Source: Siphonodentalium dalli (taxonomy: Eukaryota; Mollusca; Scaphopoda; Gadilida; Siphonodentaliidae). From it: a DNA stretch of 64,000 nucleotides. Below are positions 55,286 through 64,000 of this stretch, one piece after another (the stretch's first letter is position 1; every line of letters begins with the position of its first letter). Made by a program: the position numbers and the translations under genes. Where the stretch lies: positions 131,941,989 through 132,005,988 of the forward strand of contig CP136068.1 in the NCBI GenBank assembly GCA_032622095.1, read 5' to 3'. Under the pieces are notes generated by a model. The model was not told the origin of the DNA, did not search any database, and saw nothing but the letters and a program-made list of their open reading frames with translations.

Positions 55286-55794
55286 ATATAAGGATTAACT
55301 GTCATGTGGACTGTTTTTATGGAGATGTAACGGTGAGGTAAGTGGACATAACTTGTGTAAAACCCGAAGGGTTTTACATACAAGTTATGTCCACTTACCT
55401 CACCGTTACATCTCCATAAAAATAGTCCACATGACAGTTAATCCTTATATTTATATATATTTAGCGAAAAAGCCACTTTTGTAAATATATTTAAATCGAA
55501 AAGTGTATCGTGACAAGATCAGCCCAAAATACCAGCACCCTTTGCAAAAGTTAATAGGAACAATTTCTCTTCATGTTGAAACCCGATGATGTATTAAGTC
55601 AATCCTGCGCGAGTCAAAATGCGCCCAAAGCACTACGGGTTCGTCTTTCCAAACCTAATGACGTATCGATGATGTTATTAGCTTGGTGTTATTAGGCGTT
55701 GCGCATTCACCGAGAAATAACTGCAACTAGCCACGTGGGCGCCGACCAATCAGAATGCTGGATTTAGTGATGACAACACTTAGTGTGTAAATAT
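55286..55794 (+). mobile_element. Hairpin-capped element, copy C
   Basis: Same orientation as copy A; hairpin at about 55286-55451. One TGACGTA has become TGATGTA, and the small shared frame carries an in-frame stop. Confidence 0.75.
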
Positions 55795-55799
55795 AAAGT

Positions 55800-57060
55800 A
55801 ATGATATATTGCCTCTCCCGGAGTGGGAACCCCACAATAAGGCATATAACAATCATGTCAGTAGTATGACCAGGATATCTACACATCCCGCGTCTGCTAC
55901 ACCTATTCGACTGCCTATATTTATAACAATAAAACCACAGTCAAAATGGTAACGCCCCCAAGATCATATTATTTGCCATATATACAATATAACAACTTTA
56001 ATGCGGTGATTGTGAAAAATCTGTATATAGGTAACGCCTATGTAGTTGATTATATATGATATTTTGTTCTAATTTCATTTGAAATATTGGTCTGAGTAGC
56101 GCATGAAATAGCATGCAGAATAATAATCGGGTAAAATTTTTCGATCTTCGTAACATGGTTCAAGTACGAGCACGTTTCTAATCACATTTAGATCCAATTA
56201 CGCAAATTCTGAACATTCTTCAATTCATATAGCATTCTGATATATCCTCGGTACACATAAATAAAAATGATGTTTAGAATTGGCAATGTGAAGGGTTAGT
56301 GTTGTAACTTATCTTAAAGAGTCACTTGCACCTTCCACGATATACCCCGATTGACTGAAGCAATAATACGGCGGAATCCCGCAGATAACTATTTTTAGAC
56401 ACAATTCCAATCCGCGCGATCCGATTGGTCGGCGATCTTTCGTCACCAATTTGATACGATTGTTTTTACGACTTGAGAATAATGGCTCCCATTCTCAAGA
56501 CGAAGTAAATTAATTAAAACATAATAAGTTAGAACGCATATTTGAATTCGATTATCGGAGTTTTAACTCGGTGTATGGTGTGTTGAGTGGGAATGTTGGT
56601 TCCTCACATATGAATTCAACGATTATTGCCTGGAAAACTGGTCAAAAACTCGGTTCGAATTGAAGTTCGTGTGATCAGGCTATGTTGTTGACATTTTAAT
56701 TGAATATTGTCAACAGCGGGAACGCTCAGTCTGATGAGCCAGGAGAGTGACTCAGGTCTCAATGGGAACTGTTGGAGAACCTATCGTCCAAACACGCAGA
56801 TTAAACAGTGTGGGTAGATAACGGCAGAAAAATGTACATGTGGCAAGTGCAATTTGACACTACAATTTACATGTATGGCTTTGGACTGGACTGGCTGCAT
56901 TAGGCCGACACTACAGGCCCTACATATTCAAATTCAACTCAAGTCTCAACAGTGTTCTCTAGTATTAAAATGACTAATTTCAAAATGTGTGGCCCAGTAT
57001 TAGATATGTTGGGGAAGGGTAGATCATTCCATGAATCTCTACTCTGGCTAATATGAGAGG
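55800..57060. other. No recognised feature
   Basis: AT-rich DNA with no frame above background and no clear repeat. Confidence 0.4.
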
Positions 57061-57080
57061 CCACATTCACATTTAATAAT

Positions 57081-57275
57081 GAATTGCGCTTAAGTGCAAT
57101 TGAATGCGCTTAAGCAAAATTTATTGCACTTAAGGGCAAATTATTGTGCTTAAGTGCAATCAATTGCCCCAAAGTGCAAATAACACATATTGTGCTTAAG
57201 CACAAATAGGGCATTTATGCTTAAGCGTAATGAGTTGCACTTAAGCATGATTAATTGCGCTCAAGTGCAATTACA
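57081..57275. repeat. Array of CACTTAAGTG-type palindromes
   Basis: About nine units at roughly 20-30 bp spacing contain GCTTAAGTGC, GCTTAAGC, CACTTAAGG or CTCAAGTGC in a TTGC...GCAA frame. Each half matches the NK2 homeodomain core (T-[CT]-AAGTG). Function is unknown; it may be a decayed palindromic minisatellite. Confidence 0.65.
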
Positions 57276-57476
57276 TGTAATTGTAACTACTATTTACCTA
57301 CCAATAAAATATTAATTGGCATAATCTGGAGTATCGCATAGCAATACAAGAGGAGCATGAGCTAATTTTAACCTTTTTAAATAAGCCTTGTACAGTTAAC
57401 TGTGAGTATGTGTACAACAATAACAGATAATCCATAATTTCATATTATCAGCATCCCTTATATAAAAAAATGGATG

Positions 57477-57951
57477 TGTGGAAGAATGAAGTCAGGACTC
57501 AGTTCTTGTATATCATTTATTCACATCTAATATCAATGTATCGTCAACAGCTTGTGATGGTAAATGATACATAATTGTGAATCAATCATAGATGTCATAG
57601 AACGACCGAAAGCGTCGCTTATTAATTAGCGACCTGATGTTGATGCCTGCCAATTAGTCTGAAGTCCGAAACTAATTGAAGAGTAGATTAATGTCTGGTT
57701 TATATATCGCTAATGACTGGTAGCCGTCATTAGTGCATCTCTTTGTCTGTACTGACCCATGGGTGAACTGGGAATTATTACATAAGAACTTCTTTCCTTT
57801 GTGGCTAGTATTGCATAACTCATAGGTCGCGGCCTCTCCGAGTATGACCTTGGCAATTTGGTTGGGGTCACTTATAGTTCGATTATATTCCAGTCTCCCC
57901 CATCGGTTAAGATAGCTATGTTTAGTATGTATCCGGGATCATTACTCTACA
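57477..57951 (-). repeat. 3' LTR of the Gypsy-type element
   Basis: 475 bp, TGTGGAAG...CTCTACA as read on the plus strand. AATAAA on the minus strand is at 57521-57516. It appears identical to the other LTR. Confidence 0.9.
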
Positions 57952-57972
57952 TAAGGTCCCCCTTATTTTCAG
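57952..57972 (-). other. Candidate polypurine tract of the Gypsy-type element
   Basis: On the minus strand a run including AAAATAAGGGGGACC ends directly at the 3' LTR. This is the expected position and composition for plus-strand priming and supports the minus orientation. Confidence 0.5.
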
Positions 57973-58241
57973 ATTTTGACTACTGGTGTTAAAATCTAAG
58001 GGTTGGATACTTCGGTATGCATATAAGTTACGATGTGTGGTCAATAGCAAAAATTGTATAAATTGAATATATATATCTATGTACATGTTGAAGCCATATG
58101 CATTATGAAGAGGGTTGGCATGATGAGGTAACATAAGTGTGATAATATAAAGGGTATCAATATAAATGACATTAGAATACATGTAATGCAATAATAATTA
58201 TGTTGAACAATCAGTGGGTGAACGATACTTCGTTCAAGAGT

Positions 58242-58733
58242 TCATGGATGTGCTCGATTGGCGAGCGCTAATGTCCACTTCCGGCTCCTGGCTTGTGGAC
58301 AAACTGTTTCATTATTGCGATAAGATGTGCGTTTGCAAAGCTTGTATTTTTGGAGGCATTCGGTTGTAATGACTTGGAAATGGGGTTGGATAATAATGAT
58401 TAAAATTATCATGATAATAAAAAAAATCGGGAGAACTGTTAAATCATTAAAATGATTCGGGTGGGACTCAATTGGTTTAAATATTGAGGGAGGGGTGTAG
58501 GCTCTGTTGTTAGTCGTGCTTTGTATATACAAATATTGGGATTTGTGCGATTGCTTCAAACATGGGCTGCCATTTGCATTCATGTGATATTTATTTGTGG
58601 TTGAGATAGAAATAAATTTGTTTTCACATAATGTCGTATGATTTATACTGGAGTACGATATCAACTGGGTACTTGGGTTTGAAGTTTTACATCGCGCGCG
58701 TACGGTAAAAATATCGATTGATTCGGTCATCAT
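58242..58733 (-). CDS. 163-aa ORF with one membrane segment in the Gypsy 3' region
   Basis: An ATG-started frame downstream of the integrase remnant encodes one strongly hydrophobic stretch at residues 98-116, followed by a basic, Cys-containing tail. Its position between integrase and the 3' LTR is where envelope-like genes of some Gypsy elements lie, so a decayed env-like C-terminus is possible. No conserved env motif was recognised. Confidence 0.3.
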   Translation of the reverse strand: MMTESIDIFTVRARCKTSNPSTQLISYSSINHTTLCENKFISISTTNKYHMNANGSPCLKQSHKSQYLYIQSTTNNRAYTPPSIFKPIESHPNHFNDLTVLPIFFIIMIILIIIIQPHFQVITTECLQKYKLCKRTSYRNNETVCPQARSRKWTLALANRAHP

Positions 58734-58739
58734 TGATGC

Positions 58740-60112
58740 TTGGCATTGCTACATCACAATTAAAGTTATATACTGAGATATATGCGCTTGTCCCTTAATG
58801 TAGGCCCTCATTTCAGCCTATGTTATTGTCATACCCCGCCATGTGACAATTGTATTTGTCGATGTAGCGTGGGGCGATTTTGACACTTGAGATTAAGATA
58901 TTTTACAAGCGGTATATAATTGTGATTATTTGGATAACTTGAACCGGTAAAGCTATCTTTGGGAGTATAATGAATCATGATATGTTTATATGAAGAGTAG
59001 TTACGCGTATGTGTTGAGATGCGTTTCCTGGCCTCTATACTAGTTCATTTGATCTATGTGGAATCAAAGTTGATCAGACTTTGACTGCACTTCTGTACGG
59101 GATCAATTTAATGGTCTACATTCTACCCGGCCGGACCAGCGATAATTTTAGCTATGAATCGTCGCTATTGCATTGGATTGAACACAGGGTGGTAACTACG
59201 CGTGATTATGTGTATGATTACCGTTGTGGTGATTAACACGATTCATTATGACGTAATTGTTTATTCGGTGTCTGTGATAATTATTCCGAAGATGGGGCGT
59301 GAATAATTTAATTAGTATGTGTGTCCGTCGTGACACATGCTATTATCTGAGTGCTAATGATGCAAAACGGTCTGACAATTATGAACTTGGCATTTAAACT
59401 TGTATGACTGGAAATGCTTCATGTTTCTTGATTTGATTTAGCATTTAAATGAATGCATGCAATTCGCCTGAAATTTGAAGAGGCCAAGTTATTCGCGTCT
59501 CCCGAATTGTTGATTAAGGCGATAATAAAGCGTGTTGGCCGCCAGGTGATAACTTCGTGGATATGAAATATTGCCTTGCTGTGAGGGGGCCATGTGCGTG
59601 ATATATACGGGTACATGACGTTAAATTTCTGTATTATTGGCCAACCCACTTTGTATAGTTCGGGTCGGTTTCTTTGATTAATTAAGCCTCGATTTTGTGC
59701 ATCTGGGCGGGTTGGTGAAAATAAATATGTCACCCACTTGGTGCGTGTGTGATTGCCATATCGCGTTACATGCACTGCACATGGTCTGGCAGTCCTGGTT
59801 TTGCGCGATGACAATTCTCTCTTTGTATTGTGTCTTTTTACGACAGGGTGCTATTTATTTATGATAGGTCGAGATTGTCCAATAATATTCGTTGCATTTC
59901 GCGCGGTATAGATCTGGTCGTCTTTGTTAGAAATTGGTAATTTTTACTTTGTCAGTTTGTTAAGTTGTTGAGTTTTATTCAGTTAAAGTTTATACATGTG
60001 TGAGCTGTTTTCGTTTCGTGCTTTTGGATATAGAGTTGAGTGTATGAGGTTAGTTGCTTTTATGATTATGTATGTTATCTAATTATGGTAGTTGTTTACA
60101 TATTTTATTTTC
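58740..60112 (-). other. Non-coding or decayed 3' internal region of the Gypsy element
   Basis: Minus-strand frames here, such as 59419-59814 (131 codons, no ATG at its start), show no domain I recognise. The region belongs to the LTR element by position. Confidence 0.5.
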
Positions 60113-61100
60113 CTATATCGACATGCTCTGTTCGTCTGTGCTATTTTTGTCGGTTTGAGTGGTTATATCGAAAGGATCATAATTTTCGGTTGACATGTTA
60201 TATGTATCGCAACTGGACTTGCTTTTACGCTTGTTTTGTTGTACTAATTGTTGGGTTGACATGTCATACGGATTGTATGGCTCGGTTGATGAACTTGCAT
60301 TGTACATTTTTGCTTCATCGTTTTGCGTTAGCATATCATAAGGGTTATATGGTTCGGTTGATGAAAATGATTGTTTTTCATGTTCGCGCTTTGATGCTAT
60401 CAACTTATGTGCCATCTCTGGTAGGGGCACTGGTTCATTTGAATCCGATCCGTCCCGGATGACGCGGTTTTGTCGTATTAACTGTGTTAAAGGGGCTGTA
60501 TCGTGGTTCTCATTTTCGGTGTCCGAATTGTTGCTATTACTCGATATGTCAGCATCGGAGCTTTGTGTTGATGACTTATGTGGGAATACAAATCTGCTTT
60601 TCCGAACTTTCTGGTTCTCCTGTAATTGTGGTGTATGCCATTTAGTCGTCGCTAATTTTAAATGTTTGGCATGACTTTTAGATAAACTGCCTGTAATTTG
60701 ATTACGAATTACATACGAAACTGGTCCTGTTTGTTTAAGTATCACCCAAAATGGATCATATTTCATACCTAGTTTATGGGTTTGTCTGTGATTCTTAACA
60801 TAGACCTGGGAACCTATGGGAAATTCCGGTATTTTACCTTTACTGTTTTCGTTTCGTTTCGTCTTGACTTGTTTCATATTTTGTTTAACTAATTGAAATG
60901 CGAAGTGCTGCTTCTCTAGTAACTGTTGAATGAGGCATTCACCCGTGTATTTCTGTCGCGGTGTCAGTATCTTGTCAATATTTATTTGGGGGTGTCTGCA
61001 GAAAGTTAAAAAATATGGAGAAAATTGAGTCGTTGCTGAGACATGAAAATTCATGGCTTCTGATGCGAAATTGAGATATGAGGGTATTCTGTGTGTCTTG
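60113..61100 (-). CDS. Gypsy integrase C-terminal fragment with GPY/F-like domain
   Basis: The frame is open from about 61100, with its first Met at 61054 (313 aa). The N-terminal part reads Q-F-S-P-Y-F-L-T-F-C-R-H-P, the end of a retroviral-type integrase core. After a basic helical stretch comes G-S-Q-V-Y-V and then T-G-P-V-S-Y-V-I-R with a downstream H-A-K-H-L-K, the GPY/F pattern of Ty3/Gypsy integrases. The tail contains repeated P-Y-N-P-Y-D-M motifs of unknown role. The catalytic D,D-35-E region is deleted, so the fragment cannot be an active integrase. Confidence 0.82.
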
Positions 61101-61259
61101 TGCGCTCGGAATTTGAAAGGATGGATTTGGTATATTTATGTCTTGCATGTTTGGATTACTGGCCGCGTGTAGGTGGCATTCTCGTTCCATATTGAAAGTT
61201 CGATTAAATAAACTATCTTGATTAGAATATTCCACGGATTCGGGTGGCGGTGGTTCCAT
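60975..61259 (-). pseudogene. Gag-like start fused out of frame to the integrase remnant
   Basis: An ATG (MEPPPPESVEYSNQD) about 0.68 kb inside the 5' LTR begins a frame of 94 codons. Only about the first 60 residues are likely genuine; the rest overlaps the integrase remnant in another frame. Position suggests the gag N-terminus, with a deletion of roughly gag-to-integrase size between them. No gag zinc knuckle is visible. Confidence 0.45.
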
Positions 61260-61557
61260 GAAAGTTAATTAAATCTGCTATCTGTTTTGTTTGAAAATTG
61301 TTTGGGGACAAGGGCCATACCACGCGAAAAAAAATTAGGGTGGAATTGGGTGTTAATAATCACGCCTCTAACAAGGTGTGAAAACGCACATCTGGCAAAA
61401 ATGAAAAAGTTTGACTCACCAAATCCTATGAATAAACTATCACAACTGTCGAGTTCAAATTGTCTATTTGTTCTTGTCTTTGATTCTTTCGTCTTTTCTT
61501 CTCTTTTTCGTCTATGTTATCTTCTTCTGGCTGTGATCTTCGTAAGCAATTTATAAA

Positions 61558-61868
61558 GTTGTCTTTATTTTTGCTGCTATCTTCTGTATTTCTTTGTTAT
61601 GGCAGCAATGTTCTGTAGCAATTTTATAAAGTTTTTTCTCTTTGGTTTGGCTGCTATCTTCTGTATTTTCCTTTGTTATGGCAGCAATCTTCCGTAGCAA
61701 TTTTATAAAGTTTTTTCTCTTTGGTTTGGCTGCTATCTTCTGTATTTTCCTTTGTTATGGCAGCAATCTTCTGTAGCAATTTTATAAAGTTTTTTCTTTT
61801 TGGGTTGGCTGCTATCTTCTGTATTTTTCTTTGTTTTGGCAGCAATCTTCTGTATTTTTCTTTGGTTT
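61558..61868. repeat. ~84 bp tandem repeat in the Gypsy leader, about 4 units
   Basis: Units contain TTTGGTTTGGCTGCTATCTT and GGCAGCAATCTTCTGTAGC, separated by TTTTATAAAG. The last unit is truncated. It lies between the 5' LTR and the gag-like start. Confidence 0.85.
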
Positions 61869-61942
61869 TGATCGTTTAGTGGCCGAGACTTCAAGTTGTG
61901 TAGTAGTGAGACGCAGAACTGCTAACGGCATCATTTCATCTA

Positions 61943-62417
61943 TGTGGAAGAATGAAGTCAGGACTCAGTTCTTGTATATCATTTATTCACATCTAATATC
62001 AATGTATCGTCAACAGCTTGTGATGGTAAATGATACATAATTGTGAATCAATCATAGATGTCATAGAACGACCGAAAGCGTCGCTTATTAATTAGCGACC
62101 TGATGTTGATGCCTGCCAATTAGTCTGAAGTCCGAAACTAATTGAAGAGTAGATTAATGTCTGGTTTATATATCGCTAATGACTGGTAGCCGTCATTAGT
62201 GCATCTCTTTGTCTGTACTGACCCATGGGTGAACTGGGAATTATTACATAAGAACTTCTTTCCTTTGTGGCTAGTATTGCATAACTCATAGGTCGCGGCC
62301 TCTCCGAGTATGACCTTGGCAATTTGGTTGGGGTCACTTATAGTTCGATTATATTCCAGTCTCCCCCATCGGTTAAGATAGCTATGTTTAGTATGTATCC
62401 GGGATCATTACTCTACA
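61943..62417 (-). repeat. 5' LTR of the Gypsy-type element
   Basis: 475 bp with the same ends and sequence as the 3' LTR. On the minus strand it precedes a leader of about 0.68 kb containing an 84 bp tandem repeat. Confidence 0.9.
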
Positions 62418-62419
62418 GA

Positions 62420-63100
62420 TGTCTCCTCTAGTATGTTTTAATATAATTTTTTTAAAGAAATTTTGCACAGATTTGGGCCATAGCTATGGTAATATAGCAA
62501 GAATGTGGTGTCACTGCATGAGGGCTTGCTTACCTCATATGGTGTACTTATTTCCTTAAATCGGGTTGAAAACCCTATTTTCATATTATCAGCATCCCTG
62601 TCCCAAAAATCGGTGTTTCATTCCAGGAGCTTTGGAGTCTCACTCCTTGAGCTCTGGTAATTTTATTAAATCACCGTCTCTTGCACATATCTATAGTATT
62701 TCCATTGTCATAATTATAGCGAGAATATGGTGTCACTGAGGACTTTCTTCCCTCATATGGTGTACCTGTATATATACTCGAAAATCAAAGTTGCCCCAAC
62801 TAATACAGGAGTTAATGCTATCACGAGTTGCCACAACTAAAACAGAAGGTAATGCTATTGCGAGTCTACCATTTTGATAAAGAACTTAGGCTTGCTCCCT
62901 ACCCATCCAAACCAATGAAAACAAGAGGTGATATGTCAATAAGACATACAACGAAGTACAACAACGCGGAAATGACTACTTTTAAAACGCGAATTTGAAA
63001 ACGCGAATATAGAAATGGTATTTAAACTAAATAATAAGTTTGACGCATCGTGTGTAGTTTTATTGACGTATTTTCACCACTCACACAAGATGAAAGAAGT
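62420..63100. other. No recognised gene
   Basis: Two loosely similar stretches (about 62440-62590 and 62640-62780) share TATGGTGTCACTG and CCTCATATGGTGTAC. CATATTATCAGCATCCCT at 62581 repeats the left flank of the LTR element (57441). Confidence 0.45.
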
Positions 63101-63101
63101 G

Positions 63102-64000
63102 CTCTTATGATGTAGCGGTATGTTATACTCTCACGAACAGAGTTATTGTTCTTTTCGTGGGCACGAGGCTAAATATAAGGAATTGAAGGATATGGGGCAG
63201 GTCGGGAAGGAAATGAGAAGATGGATGGGGGAAACACAGGATCAGGGGTAATGGAATGATGGAAAGGGGAGAAGGGAGGATATGAGAATGTATACATTAG
63301 AGATGGTCTATAGAAGGGGGTTATATACATACTGTTGTATGGGAAAAGAGGACCGAAGGGGGACATAGGTGTAAACATCAAGTATAACTAACTAATATGA
63401 ACTGGGGTGTATTGGAAAGGACTAAGGAGATAGGTAAAATTGGGAACATATATAGAATTTAGGTATAAACGTAGATGGTTGGAAACATATGTAAGGTAAA
63501 GCGATAACGGATAGGGGTAATTTTATGAAGAGGACAATGAATGGAACTGTAAGTATTAAATGTATCTGATTCATATGAACTTGGGGTTTGTGTATGAAGG
63601 ACAAAGTGGTCAGATAGGGCTAAAATGGAGAACACATGGAAAGATGCGTCAGCATAAAGTAGCATTAACTTATAGGACGCAGTAGGGACATGGGGGTAAA
63701 GAAAATGAATGATACACAGAGTAGCATAAAAAGGAGTGAAGATGGCTAAGTTTGGAATGGCGGGGGTATATTGGATGTGTGTAAGGGTAAAAGTAGAATT
63801 GAGGTAAATATGAAAAGATGTAGAAGGGGGTAGGTGTCAAATAGGGTGACATTTTTTCGTGACGCACGATTGCTCCGCACCCCGCCCCTTAAAACGGGGG
63901 ATAAGGAGGGGCCGGCCGTCGCTTTTTTTTTAGCCTCTTGCCCGCGAAAAGAACAATAAATCTGTTCGTGAGTGTATAACATACCGCTACATCATAAGAG
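63102..64000. mobile_element. 899 bp TIR element with purine-rich interior
   Basis: Terminal inverted repeats of about 71 bp (63102-63172 and 63930-64000) start CTCTTATGATGTAGCGG and differ at only about 4 positions. The right end coincides with the window edge, so a target duplication cannot be checked. The interior (63173-63860) is strongly G/A-biased on the plus strand. No transposase is encoded. The superfamily was not identified. Confidence 0.75.

Larger units (their letters stand above)
57477..62417 (-). mobile_element. Ty3/Gypsy-type LTR retrotransposon, internally deleted
   Basis: Two 475 bp LTRs (57477-57951, 61943-62417) begin TG, end CA, and look identical base for base. A 4 bp target duplication GATG flanks the element (57473-57476, 62418-62421). 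Orientation is minus. The integrase frame is minus, a purine-rich tract resembling a PPT sits inside the left LTR, and AATAAA falls in the LTR on the minus strand. The 4.0 kb interior keeps a gag-like start, the integrase C-terminus and a long 3' region. Protease, RT and RNase H are absent, so the copy is non-autonomous. No canonical TGG-type primer binding site follows the 5' LTR. Confidence 0.88.

Noticed and set aside
63173-63867. Pro/Phe/Tyr-rich proteins on the minus strand
   Set aside because: Consequence of the purine-rich plus strand of the TIR element; frames are short and shift repeatedly.

Overview
This 64 kb window is eukaryotic, AT-rich and dominated by repeats. The best guess is a marine lophotrochozoan, probably a mollusc and perhaps a bivalve. 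The reasons are minisatellite-bearing Helitron-like elements, dense MITEs and foldback repeats, and a secreted PAN/C-type lectin gene with phase-1 introns. This placement is inference; no rRNA, tRNA or mitochondrial marker was seen.

The one host gene I can assemble lies on the minus strand from about 50.74 kb down to 22.38 kb. It has four coding exons: signal peptide plus PAN/apple (50738-50507), a threonine-rich linker (34079-33780), the first half of a C-type lectin domain (28791-28615) and the second half (22610-22384). All three introns are phase 1 with GT-AG ends, and the joined frame is 936 nt, predicting 311 aa. The introns hold most of the repeats between 22 and 50 kb. No other complete host gene is supported.

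Mobile DNA by region. 0.8-2.4 kb: palindromic repeats and a degenerate direct duplication. 3.2-8.2 kb: foldback elements, a minisatellite-bearing Helitron-like element and a decayed repeat array. 6.2, 10.4 and 55.3 kb: three copies of a hairpin-capped ~510 bp element. 15.9-21.0 kb: piggyBac-type (TTAA) MITEs, a ~50 bp minisatellite and a second TTAA family. 21.9-22.4 kb: a long-TIR element abutting the lectin stop codon. 24-25.4 and 51.5-52.5 kb: clusters of another dispersed repeat. 29.6-33.7 kb: a 5'-truncated LINE flanked by ~755 bp direct repeats. 34.2-39.3 kb: Helitron-like elements, three joined head to tail. 41.3-44.3 kb: a 3 kb TIR element with internal repeat arrays. 45-46.9 kb: a palindrome cluster with a nested MITE. 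57.5-62.4 kb: a young Ty3/Gypsy-type LTR element with LTRs that look identical, a largely deleted interior and an integrase C-terminus. 63.1-64.0 kb: an 899 bp TIR element with a purine-rich interior, ending exactly at the window edge.

The window is best read as one widely spread lectin gene embedded in several layers of transposon insertion. The strongest unusual signals are the giant direct repeats around the LINE, the precisely joined Helitron-like array and the nested TTAA MITEs. All coordinates and similarities were judged by eye.
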